Source of the DNA: Candidatus Latescibacterota bacterium
Lineage (GTDB): Bacteria; Krumholzibacteriota; Krumholzibacteriia; G020349025
Reading direction: 5' to 3'
Assembly (NCBI GenBank): GCA_020349025.1
Contig: CP070763.1
Coordinates: 3,105,761 to 3,138,484, forward strand
Length of the DNA stretch: 32,724 bases
The position numbers and the translations under genes were made by a program. The notes below the pieces were generated by a model. That model saw only the letters and a list, made by a program, of their open reading frames with translations, was not told where the DNA came from and did no database searches. Positions 1 to 8,061 of the stretch are shown piece by piece. Within the stretch, counting starts at the first letter, position 1, and each line of letters begins with the position of its first letter.

Positions 1-25
1 CAGCGCGAGATCCCTGCGGATTCGC

Positions 26-54
26 TTGACCAGCCCCACAAACGGTCGTATGTA
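26..54 (+). promoter_or_regulatory. Predicted sigma-70 promoter of the tetR-efflux operon
   Basis: TTGACC at 26-31 is a good -35 box. It is followed after exactly 17 nt by TATGTA at 49-54, an acceptable -10 box. Transcription would start near position 61, about 30 nt ahead of the preferred ATG of the repressor. The -10 lies inside the inverted repeat described in the next entry, which suits repression by the first gene product. This is inferred from motif match and spacing only. Confidence 0.6.
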
Positions 55-73
55 TGAAGCATACGTTCGTTTG
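39..73. promoter_or_regulatory. Inverted repeat, probable TetR-family operator
   Basis: The left arm CAAACGGTCGTATG (39-52) and right arm CATACGTTCGTTTG (60-73) are reverse complements at 12 of 14 positions, around a 7-nt spacer. TetR-family repressors of efflux genes commonly bind palindromes of this size overlapping their own promoter. Here the repeat covers the predicted -10 box and start site, just ahead of a tetR gene. Autorepression of the whole four-gene operon, relieved by an efflux substrate, is the natural inference. Confidence 0.7.
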
Positions 74-91
74 AATCTGGGCGAGGGATCG

Positions 92-751
92 ATGGTGCAC
101 AGGGCCGGGGATCGGGGGGCCGACAGCAAGGAGCTCCTGATGGATGCCGCGGAGAGGCTCTTTGCGGAGCGCGGCTTCGCCGCCACGTCCCTGCGTCGAA
201 TCACCGCCGAAGCGGGCGTCAACCTCGCGGCCGTCAACTACCACTTCGGCTCGAAGGAGGGCCTCATCGAGGCGGTCTTCGAGCGCTGCATCCGGCCCCT
301 CAGCAGCGAGCGGCTGCGCCTCCTCGACGAGGCGGAAGCGAGGAGCGGCGGGAGGCCCAGTGTCGAGCTGATCCTCGAGTCCTTCGTGACGCCGGTCCTG
401 CGCGCTGCCTCACGCCCCTCGGCCCAGATCACGATGAAGCTGTACGGCCGCACGCACTCGGCACCCGATAGCCACGTGCGCGAGATCTTCCTGCGGCAGT
501 TCGGTGGCGTTCGGGAGCGCTTCACCGCAGCGCTCGCACACGCCCTGCCCCATCTCCCCCGCGCCGAGCTCTACTGGAGGCTGCACTTTGCGATCGGCGC
601 CGTGGCGCAGGCGATGGCGGATCCTGAGCGTCTCGTCGTTCTGTCGGATGGTGCCTGTGACCCGTACGACGCCGACGCCACCATCGCCCGGCTCGTGCCG
701 TTCCTGGCCGCGGGTCTCCGGACACCCTGGCCCGTGGAGGCGCGCGAATGA
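92..751 (+). CDS. TetR/AcrR-family transcriptional repressor of the efflux operon
   Basis: This is a DNA-binding repressor of about 219 aa. An N-terminal TetR helix-turn-helix covers roughly residues 12-60 and ends in the family signature VNYHFGSKEGL. The rest is the helical ligand-binding and dimerisation domain. The frame opens at a TTG at 26, but that codon lies in the predicted promoter. ATG 92, preceded by GAGGG at 83-87, is the better start. The stop overlaps the next gene's start (ATGA, 748-751), so it is co-transcribed and probably translationally coupled with the efflux genes. Its position first in an RND operon, behind a palindrome over the promoter, suggests a local repressor of the TtgR/AcrR kind. 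The ligand cannot be read from the sequence. Confidence 0.9.
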   Translation: MVHRAGDRGADSKELLMDAAERLFAERGFAATSLRRITAEAGVNLAAVNYHFGSKEGLIEAVFERCIRPLSSERLRLLDEAEARSGGRPSVELILESFVTPVLRAASRPSAQITMKLYGRTHSAPDSHVREIFLRQFGGVRERFTAALAHALPHLPRAELYWRLHFAIGAVAQAMADPERLVVLSDGACDPYDADATIARLVPFLAAGLRTPWPVEARE

Positions 752-2280
752 CGTCTCGTCTTCCCCGCGTGCAGAGCCGCATCGGCGTGCGCTTCCTGCG
801 GTGTGGGATCGTGGCGGCGGTGCTCCTGGCTGCCGTCGGCTGTGGCAGCCCACCACCGCGCGTCGAGCCGGAGCTGGAGCTGGACGTGCCCGAAGCCTGG
901 AGCGCCAGGTCGGAAACAGCGGACACGACGGCGGCGGCCGCCTTCGGCGACTCGACCTCGTGGTGGCGCCACTTCGGAGACGCAGTCCTGGACTCCCTCG
1001 TCAACCGTGCGATGACGCACAACTACGACCTGCGCGCCGCCGTCACCCGCATCGACGCGGCTTTGGCGCAAGCTCGCATCGCCGGCGCCGATGCGCTCCC
1101 GAGCGTGAACGCCTCCTTTACCGGCACGCGCGATCAACGCGTCTTCATCGGCACGCCGATTCCGAAGTCCACTTCGACGACGCTCGGCGTGGCGCTGAAC
1201 ACAACCTGGGAGCTCGACCTTTGGGGTCGCGTGCGCCAAGCGCGTTCGGCTGCGCTCGCCGACGCGCAAGCGGTGTGGGCCGACGCCAACGCTGCCGCGC
1301 TGTCGCTCGCCGGACAGACGGCGAAAACCTACTTCGCGGCAGTCGAGCTGCGACTCCAGATCGCGCTCACCGAAGCGACCGTCTCCAGCTTTCGCACTTC
1401 GGCCAACTTCGTTCGGGATCGCTTCGAGCGCGGCGTGCGTCCATCGCTCGATCTGCGCCTCGCACTGACGAGCCTCGCCGATGCCGAGGCGCTCCTCCAG
1501 TTCCGTCGCGCCCAGTACGACCGCACGCTCCGGCAGCTCCAGGTTCTTCTGGGGAAGTATCCGGATGCCGCGATTGGCGTCACCGATTCGCTGCCGCAGG
1601 TTCCAGCTGCGGTTCCGGCGGGTCTGCCGAGCACGCTTCTCATGCGACGCCCCGACCTCGTCGCCGCGGAGCGCCGACTCGCGGCCGCGGGCGCCCGCAT
1701 CTCCGAGGCGCGGCGCGCCTTCCTGCCGCGAATCGCCCTGACCGGCAGCGCCGGCCGCACCAGCGGTGAGCTCTCCGACTTGCTCGACGAAAACTTCTCG
1801 GTGTGGAACATCGTCGGCAACCTGGTGCAACCGATCTTCCAGCAGGGGAGGCTGCGCGCCGGTTTGCAGCTGGCGCACGCCGACGCCGAGCGTCTGCTGG
1901 CTCGGTATGCGCAATCGATCCTGCGGGCGTATTCCGACGTCGAATCGGCTCTCGCCACCGAGGGCTATCTTGCAGATCAGCAACGCGCACAGGCTGAGGC
2001 GGCGCGACAGGCGATCGCGGCACAGGCTCTGGCCGAGGATCGTTATCGTCAGGGACTGGCGGACTACATCACCGTTCTGGCTGCGCAACAGACGGCGCTC
2101 GACGCGCAGATCCGACTGCTCGCGGTGCGGCGGTTGCGGCTCGACGCGCGCATCGACCTGCACCTCGCGCTCGGCGGCGGCTTCGAGGTGCGGGTCGACG
2201 AAGAGGGAACGATCGGGATCGACGCCAAGAGCGACGACCCGCTCGCAGGAGCGACGCCAACCGAAGGAGACCAACCGTGA
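748..2280 (+). CDS. Outer-membrane efflux channel lipoprotein (OprM/NodT type)
   Basis: This 510-aa protein has normal length for an outer-membrane factor of the TolC/OprM class, the trimeric duct that passes substrates from an RND pump out of the cell. A basic N-terminus and hydrophobic stretch lead to a lipobox (AAVGC) with the acylated cysteine at residue 32. Two OEP repeats follow, with typical features such as WELDLWGRVR near residue 155 and LMRRPDL near residue 295. It overlaps the tetR stop by 4 bp upstream and the adaptor start by 4 bp downstream, so it is the second gene of a tightly coupled operon. It may also serve the second RND system at the far end of the window, which has no channel gene of its own; that is inference. 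Confidence 0.93.
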   Translation: MTSRLPRVQSRIGVRFLRCGIVAAVLLAAVGCGSPPPRVEPELELDVPEAWSARSETADTTAAAAFGDSTSWWRHFGDAVLDSLVNRAMTHNYDLRAAVTRIDAALAQARIAGADALPSVNASFTGTRDQRVFIGTPIPKSTSTTLGVALNTTWELDLWGRVRQARSAALADAQAVWADANAAALSLAGQTAKTYFAAVELRLQIALTEATVSSFRTSANFVRDRFERGVRPSLDLRLALTSLADAEALLQFRRAQYDRTLRQLQVLLGKYPDAAIGVTDSLPQVPAAVPAGLPSTLLMRRPDLVAAERRLAAAGARISEARRAFLPRIALTGSAGRTSGELSDLLDENFSVWNIVGNLVQPIFQQGRLRAGLQLAHADAERLLARYAQSILRAYSDVESALATEGYLADQQRAQAEAARQAIAAQALAEDRYRQGLADYITVLAAQQTALDAQIRLLAVRRLRLDARIDLHLALGGGFEVRVDEEGTIGIDAKSDDPLAGATPTEGDQP

Positions 2281-3587
2281 CCCCCGCGTTGCGCCATCGC
2301 GGCGCCAAGCTGATCGTTCCGCTTCTGCTGCTGATCGTCGGCGTGGCCGGCGCCATGGTGATGGTGCGAACGCGACCGAAAGCGGAAACGCGCCGGCGCG
2401 AAGTCGTCCCGCCGCTCGTGCGCGTCCTCACCGTGCGCAAGGAGGATGTACGGCTTTTCGTCCACAGTCAGGGCACGGTCGTGCCGCGCACACAGACCAC
2501 CTTGGTGTCGGAGGTCGACGGTCTCGTCCTCGAAGTCTCCGATTCCTTCGTTTCGGGTGGCTTCTTCGATCCCGGGCAGGAGCTCCTGCGACTCGATCCG
2601 ACCGACTTCGAGCTGGCCGTCGTGCGCGCGCGCTCGAGCGTGGCGCAGGCCGAGGTGCGCGTGGCGCTCGAAGAAGCCGAGGCGGAGGTCGCGCTGCGCG
2701 AGTGGAAGGACCTGGGTGAAGGCACACCGGCACCTCTGGTGACGCGCGGACCCCAGCTGCAGCAGGCGCGCGCCTCGCTCGAGGCGGCGCGGGCCTCGCT
2801 GAAGCAGGCGGAAGTGGATCTCTAACGCACGCGCTTGCGTGCACCTTTCCTGGGTCGCGTGCGCGAGAAGCTCGTCGACGTCGGTCAATCGGTCGTGCCG
2901 GGGCAACCACTTGCCCACGTGTACGCCATCGATTATGCCGAGGTGCGTCTTCCGGTCCCGGACGAAGACCTCGCCTTCGTCGACCTGCCCATGACGCACC
3001 GTCGGGAAGCTGCGGCCGGGGCCCGCGAGGCCATGGAGGATCCGCGACCGCGCGTGATCCTGCGCACGCGCTTCGCGGGCGGAACGTACGAGTGGCACGG
3101 ACACGTCGTTCGCACCGAGGGAGAGATCGATCCGCAGAGCCGCATGGTGCACGTGGTGGCGCAGGTGGAAAATCCGTACGGGCGGCGTGAAGACCCGAAT
3201 CACCCGCCACTCGCGGCGGGCCTCTTCGTGCACGCCGACATCATGGGGCATCTGGCCGCAGACGTCGTCGTCGTGCCGCGCGCCGCCATGCGCGGGCGCG
3301 ACGAGCTCCTGGTCATCGACGAGGAGGAACGCATTCGCTTCCGGCACGTCGAAGTACTGCGATCCGAACGCGAGCGCGTCCTCATCCGTGGGGGGCTGCG
3401 CGAAGGAGAACGCGTCTGCCTCTCGCCGCTCGAAGCGGTGACGGACGGCATGCGCGTTCGTGCCACCGAGACGGAGCCGGATCCTCCGCGGCTGCAGAGG
3501 GAACCGGCCGAGAGCCCGCAGCCGGACCGGGCCGCGTCACACGCCAAGCGCACGGACGCGTCCGCAGAGCCAGAGGTCGCACCATGA
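2277..3587 (+). pseudogene. RND periplasmic adaptor (MexA/AcrA-like) interrupted by an in-frame TAA
   Basis: The membrane fusion protein links the RND permease to the outer-membrane channel. The gene starts at GTG 2277, overlapping the previous stop, with GAAGGAGA just upstream. An N-terminal membrane anchor, a biotinyl-lipoyl-like half and the first part of the coiled hairpin run to residue 182. Codon 183 is TAA (2823-2825). The same frame then continues without a shift into RTRLRAPFLGRV, the normal continuation of the adaptor, and on through the second lipoyl half and beta-barrel to TGA 3587. Full length would be about 436 aa, normal for the family. The family consensus has Glu at this place (LERTRLRAPF), so one GAA-to-TAA change would explain the stop. 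A TTG at 2835 could restart the second half. Sequencing error, a real nonsense mutation and readthrough cannot be separated here. Confidence 0.88.
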
Positions 3588-6500
3588 ACCGGGCCATCGA
3601 GTGGTTCGTTCACAACGGTGTCGCCGCCAACCTGCTCATGATCCTCATCATCGGCGGCGGCCTCGTCACGCTCCCGCGCATCAAGCGCGAGATCTTCCCC
3701 GAGATCTCTCTCGACATCATCCAGGTGAGCGTGGAGTACCTCGGTGCCTCTCCGGAAGAGGTGGAGGAGGGCGTGTGCATGCGCGTCGAGGAGCAGGTGC
3801 AGGGGCTCGAAGGCATCAAGCGCATCACGTCGACGGCAGCGGAGGGAATCGGCTTCGTACGGCTCGAGGTTCTCGACGGCTTCGACACGCGCGAGGTGCT
3901 CGACGACGTCAAAGCACGCGTCGATGCCATCGAGACCTTCCCCGCCGAGACGGAGAAGCCGGTGGTCCAGGAGCTCCTGAACCGGCGCCAGGTGATCGAC
4001 GTCGCCATCTCGGGGGCTGCCGACGAGTTCACGATCAAGAGCCTCGGTGCACAGGTGCGCGACGAGATCACCGCACTTCCCGGGATTACGCTGGCCGAGC
4101 TCGTGAACACGCGACCCTACGAGGTCGCCATCGAGGTTTCGGAACAGACCCTGCGACGTTACGGCCTCAGCTTCGACCAGGTGGCGCAGGCCGTGCGGCG
4201 CTCCTCGCTCGATCTTCCCGCAGGCTCGCTGCGCACTCGTGGCGGCGAGATCCTCCTGCGCACCAAGGGACAGGCGTACCGGCGGGCCGACTTCGAGAAG
4301 ATCGTCCTGATCACGCGCTCCGATGGCACGCGCCTGCTTCTGGGTGAAGTCGCCACGGTCGTCGACGGCTTCGCCGAGACCGACCAGTCTGCCCGCTTCG
4401 ACGGCAGCCCCACCTCCGTGGTGCAGGTCTTTCGCGTCGGCAACCAGAACGCGCTCGAAGTCGCGGATACGGTGCAGGAGTACGTCCTGGAGGCGCAGGT
4501 GCGGATGCCGGAGGGGATCCGTCTGACCACGTGGCGCGACTCTTCGACCGTGCTGCGCGGCCGCCTCGACCTGCTCATCCGCAACGGGCGCATGGGATTC
4601 CTCCTCGTCTTTCTCGTTCTCGCGCTGTTCCTGCGCTTCCGTCTTGCGGTGTGGGTGAGCATCGGCATTCCGATCTCATTCCTCGGGGCACTCGCTCTCA
4701 TGCCGAGTCTCGATGTCTCGGTGAACTTGATCTCGCTCTTCGCCTTCATTGTGGTTCTGGGGATCGTCGTCGACGATGCGATCGTCGTGGGCGAGAGCAT
4801 CTACACGCACCAGCGGCGCAGCCGCGATCCGGTGCGCAGCTCGATCGAGGGTGCGCGCTCCGTGTCGGTGCCGGTCGTGTTCGCCGTGCTCACGACGGTG
4901 GCCGCGTTCGCACCGCTTCTCGGTGTCCCGGGCAACATGGGGAAGATCATGCGGGTGATCCCGCTGATCGTCATCCCGACGTTGATCTTCTCGCTCGTCG
5001 AGTCCCTCTTCGTGCTCCCGAACCACCTCTCCCATACCCCCCCACGCGGATCGGAGCGGCGCCGGATCGCTCCGCTGCGCGCCTGGGTGGGTTTCCAGGA
5101 TCGCTTTGCCTCCGGGCTCGAGTGGTTCATCCAGAACGTCTATCGCCCCTCGCTGGCTCGAGCAATGGAGTGGCGCTATGCCACCCTGGCGTGGGGGTTG
5201 GCCACGCTCCTGATCACGGTTGGCCTGGTCGCAGGTGGCCGGGTGCGCTTCACCTTCTTCCCCGCCGTCGAGGCGGATTACGTCGCAGCGATCCTCACCA
5301 TGCCACAGGGCACGCCCGCCGACGTGACCGCCGAGGCCGTGCGTCGACTCGAGGAGAGCGCGCGCGAGGTGCAGCAACGCATCGATGCGCAGGAAGAGCT
5401 CGACAAGAGCGTCTTCCGCCACGCGCTGGCCTCGGTGGGCGAACAACCGTACCGCACGTCGCAGGCGAACAATGGGCCCGGAGGCGGCGCGCTCGCGTTT
5501 ACCGGCTCGAATCTGGGCGAGGTGACGATCGAGCTCGTGCCGGCAGAGGATCGCCAGACGACGAGCACGGAGATCGCGGCGATGTGGCGCGAGGTAACGG
5601 GCCCGATCCCCGATGCCCTCGAGCTGGTTTACACCGCTTCTCTCTTCTCACCCGGGGAGCCGATCCACGTGCAGCTGAAAGGTCCCGATATCGAGCAGCT
5701 CAGCCATGCGGCCGACGGGCTGAAAGAGAGGTTGCGGGAGTACCCGGGCGTTTTCGACATCACCGACTCCTTCCGCGCCGGCAAGCAGGAGGTGAAGCTG
5801 CGGATCCGACCTGCAGCGGAAACGCTCGGCTTGCGTCTCTCCGACCTGGCGCGTCAAGTGCGCCAGGCGTTCTACGGCGAGGAGGCGCAGCGCATCCAGC
5901 GAGGCCGCGACGACGTGCGCATCATGGTGCGCTACCCGGAGGCGGAACGCCGTTCGCTCGGTGATCTCGAGAGCATGCGCATTCGCACCGCCTCCGGTGC
6001 CCAGGTGCCCTTCTCCGAGGTCGCCGTGGCAGAGCTCGGCCGCGGCTACGCGTCGATCCAGCGCACCGATCGCCGCCGCTCGGTGGACGTGACCGCAGAC
6101 GTCGATCCGACGCGCAACAACGCCAACGTGGTCCTCGCGGATCTCGAGGCCAACGTCATTCCAGGGATCCTCGCCGACCACCCCGGCGTGACCTACACGC
6201 TGGAAGGGCAACGCCAGGAGCAGCGTGAGACGATGGGCGGTCTGGTACGCGGCTTCATGATTGCGCTGCTCGTGATCTACGGCCTCATGGCCGTCCCCTT
6301 CCGCTCCTACCTCCAGCCGATGATCGTGATGTCCGCCATTCCCTTCGGCCTCGTGGGTGCGGTCTGGGGCCACGTGATCATGCGCATGGACCTCACCATC
6401 ATCACCATGTTCGGGGTCGTCGCGCTCACCGGTGTGGTCGTGAACGACAGTCTGGTTCTCGTGGACCGCATCAATCGCAAGCGCCAGGCCGGAATGCCGC

Positions 6501-6790
6501 TCGAGCAGGCGGTGCGCGAGGGCGGCATCGCGCGCTTCCGCCCGATCATTCTCACTTCGCTCACCACGTTCATGGGCCTGACGCCTCTTCTGCTCGAGAA
6601 GAGCATGCAGGCGCGCTTCCTCATCCCGATGGCGACGTCGCTGGCGTTCGGCGTGATCTTCTCGACCTTCGTCATCCTGGTGCTCGTGCCGGCGTCCTAC
6701 CTCATCCTGGAGGATCTGCGCAGCGTGCCGCGTCGGCTGCTGGGACGTGACGTCGCGGCAGCGATTCCGGCGGCAGACGAAGGCGTGTAG
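3584..6790 (+). CDS. RND efflux permease (HAE-1/AcrB-like)
   Basis: This 1068-aa inner-membrane proton/substrate antiporter has full length for the RND superfamily. Its first transmembrane segment is near residues 12-30, with two large periplasmic loops and the usual clusters of membrane helices around residues 335-490 and 880-1045. The proton-relay aspartate pair is present in TM4 as VVDDAIVVGES (D397, D398). The TM10 segment reads GVVVNDSLVLVDRINRKRQAG. ATG 3584 overlaps the adaptor stop (ATGA), so translation probably depends on ribosomes finishing the downstream half of the interrupted adaptor. With the channel, adaptor and TetR regulator it forms a tripartite exporter, probably for hydrophobic or amphipathic compounds. 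The substrate is not predictable. Confidence 0.93.
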   Translation: MNRAIEWFVHNGVAANLLMILIIGGGLVTLPRIKREIFPEISLDIIQVSVEYLGASPEEVEEGVCMRVEEQVQGLEGIKRITSTAAEGIGFVRLEVLDGFDTREVLDDVKARVDAIETFPAETEKPVVQELLNRRQVIDVAISGAADEFTIKSLGAQVRDEITALPGITLAELVNTRPYEVAIEVSEQTLRRYGLSFDQVAQAVRRSSLDLPAGSLRTRGGEILLRTKGQAYRRADFEKIVLITRSDGTRLLLGEVATVVDGFAETDQSARFDGSPTSVVQVFRVGNQNALEVADTVQEYVLEAQVRMPEGIRLTTWRDSSTVLRGRLDLLIRNGRMGFLLVFLVLALFLRFRLAVWVSIGIPISFLGALALMPSLDVSVNLISLFAFIVVLGIVVDDAIVVGESIYTHQRRSRDPVRSSIEGARSVSVPVVFAVLTTVAAFAPLLGVPGNMGKIMRVIPLIVIPTLIFSLVESLFVLPNHLSHTPPRGSERRRIAPLRAWVGFQDRFASGLEWFIQNVYRPSLARAMEWRYATLAWGLATLLITVGLVAGGRVRFTFFPAVEADYVAAILTMPQGTPADVTAEAVRRLEESAREVQQRIDAQEELDKSVFRHALASVGEQPYRTSQANNGPGGGALAFTGSNLGEVTIELVPAEDRQTTSTEIAAMWREVTGPIPDALELVYTASLFSPGEPIHVQLKGPDIEQLSHAADGLKERLREYPGVFDITDSFRAGKQEVKLRIRPAAETLGLRLSDLARQVRQAFYGEEAQRIQRGRDDVRIMVRYPEAERRSLGDLESMRIRTASGAQVPFSEVAVAELGRGYASIQRTDRRRSVDVTADVDPTRNNANVVLADLEANVIPGILADHPGVTYTLEGQRQEQRETMGGLVRGFMIALLVIYGLMAVPFRSYLQPMIVMSAIPFGLVGAVWGHVIMRMDLTIITMFGVVALTGVVVNDSLVLVDRINRKRQAGMPLEQAVREGGIARFRPIILTSLTTFMGLTPLLLEKSMQARFLIPMATSLAFGVIFSTFVILVLVPASYLILEDLRSVPRRLLGRDVAAAIPAADEGV

Positions 6791-6895
6791 TGCGGCGCGC
6801 TTGGGCGTCTGGAATCGGCCGTTCAGGCTCATGGCCCGCATCTCGCACTCCCGCTCTCATCGAGGCAGAGTAGTGGCCAGCGCCGCAGCGACTGC

Positions 6896-6901
6896 TAGAG
6901 T
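6896..6901 (+). promoter_or_regulatory. Possible extended -10 element upstream of the K+ channel gene
   Basis: TGCTAGAGT (6893-6901) looks like an extended -10 box (TG-n-TAGAGT) about 40 nt before the GTG start at 6941. No convincing -35 box lies 16-18 nt upstream. The 150-nt gap 6791-6940 holds nothing else I can support, and no clear terminator for the efflux operon. Confidence 0.25.
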
Positions 6902-6940
6902 GGTGGCGACCGCGGACGCTCGGCCGCCGGAGGATGAGGT

Positions 6941-8047
6941 GTGACCGATCCCAGAGGCTCGCACAACGCCGGCCTGCGCCTCGTGGCCGTGGGACCCTAC
7001 GACGCCGATGAGGCGCTACACGTGCGCCGCATGCGCGTCGTACGCGCTGCGGCTGCGCTCGGCGTCGTCTTTGCCCTCGGAACCCTGGGGTTCTATCTGA
7101 TCACGCACGAGGGCTACAGCCTCCTCGAGTGTCTCTACATGACCGTAATCACCGTTTCGACAGTCGGCTTTCGCGAGGTCATTCCTCCGCGCGAGTCGGA
7201 AACACTCATCGTCTTCACGATCTTCTTGACGATGTTCGGTGTCGGGACGGGTCTCTATTTTTTCACCGCGCTGGCATCGATGGTGGTGGAGAACGACCTG
7301 CCCCACCGCTTCTGGAGGCGCCGCATGGAGAAGAAGATCCAGAGTCTGAAGGACCACATCATCGTCGTGGGCGTGGGTAGCAGCGGAGGCCACGTGGTGC
7401 GCGAGCTGTTCCACGCGGGCTCCCCTTTCCTCGTCGTCGAGCAGGAACCTGCGCGCGTGGCTGTCCTGACGAGCGAGCTGCACCTGGACTTTCCATTCGT
7501 CGTCGGCGACGCTTTGGAGGACGGCACGCTCCTGAGCGCCGGGATCGAGACTGCACGGGGTCTGGTGGCCACGCTGCACGAGGACCGGGACAACCTCTAC
7601 CTCTGCCTGTCGGCACGACAGCTCAACCCGCAGCTGCGCCTGGTCGCCAAGGCGGAAGACCGTTCGAGCTTCGAGAAGTTCGAGAAGATCGGCGTGAACG
7701 CGGTCGTCTCCCCCTCCGTCATGGGCGGCCGCCATCTGGCCAGCGAGATGTTGCGTCCGGACGTCGCGAGCTTCGTGGACGGACTCCTGCGCGTGACCGA
7801 GAGCGCACCGGCACTCTCGGAGCTCAGTGTGGTCGAGGGGGCGGCGGCTGCCGGAAACTCGTTGGCGGAAGCGGACCTGCGCTCCAGGACCAACTGCCTG
7901 ATCCTGGGGATTCGCGAGCACCACGATTCCTTCTACACCTACAACCCCGGTCCGGAGGTGCGCCTGAAGCCGGGATCGAGTGTCATCGCGCTCGGTGATC
8001 CGGTGGCACTCGAGAGCTTGCGCAATCTACTGCGGCCCGGCAGCTGA
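6941..8047 (+). CDS. Two-TM potassium-type channel with RCK (TrkA-N/TrkA-C) regulatory domain
   Basis: This 368-aa inner-membrane ion channel of the MthK/Kch kind has two membrane helices (about residues 33-48 and 85-110) around a pore loop. The selectivity-filter stretch is TVSTVGF (residues 71-77), so the usual TVGYG is altered to TVGFR. The cytoplasmic RCK domain begins near residue 139 with the nucleotide-binding motif GVGSSG (144-149). A TrkA-C domain occupies the last 80 or so residues. GTG 6941 is chosen because AGGATGAGG precedes it. An antiporter gene with its own TrkA-N domain follows only about 14 bp downstream, so the pair probably manages K+ or pH homeostasis. Because of the altered filter, K+ selectivity is likely but not certain. 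Confidence 0.88.
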   Translation: MTDPRGSHNAGLRLVAVGPYDADEALHVRRMRVVRAAAALGVVFALGTLGFYLITHEGYSLLECLYMTVITVSTVGFREVIPPRESETLIVFTIFLTMFGVGTGLYFFTALASMVVENDLPHRFWRRRMEKKIQSLKDHIIVVGVGSSGGHVVRELFHAGSPFLVVEQEPARVAVLTSELHLDFPFVVGDALEDGTLLSAGIETARGLVATLHEDRDNLYLCLSARQLNPQLRLVAKAEDRSSFEKFEKIGVNAVVSPSVMGGRHLASEMLRPDVASFVDGLLRVTESAPALSELSVVEGAAAAGNSLAEADLRSRTNCLILGIREHHDSFYTYNPGPEVRLKPGSSVIALGDPVALESLRNLLRPGS

Positions 8048-8061
8048 GAGCGGTGCGTGCG

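Noticed and set aside
571..3347. Long antisense frames opposite the outer-membrane factor and adaptor
   Set aside because: They are shadows of strongly GC-biased plus-strand genes, with no recognisable domain and no ribosome site.
4531..5964. Long plus-strand frame within the RND permease gene
   Set aside because: It is an out-of-frame shadow; the translation is rich in Arg, Gly and Pro without family features, while the permease frame is continuous.
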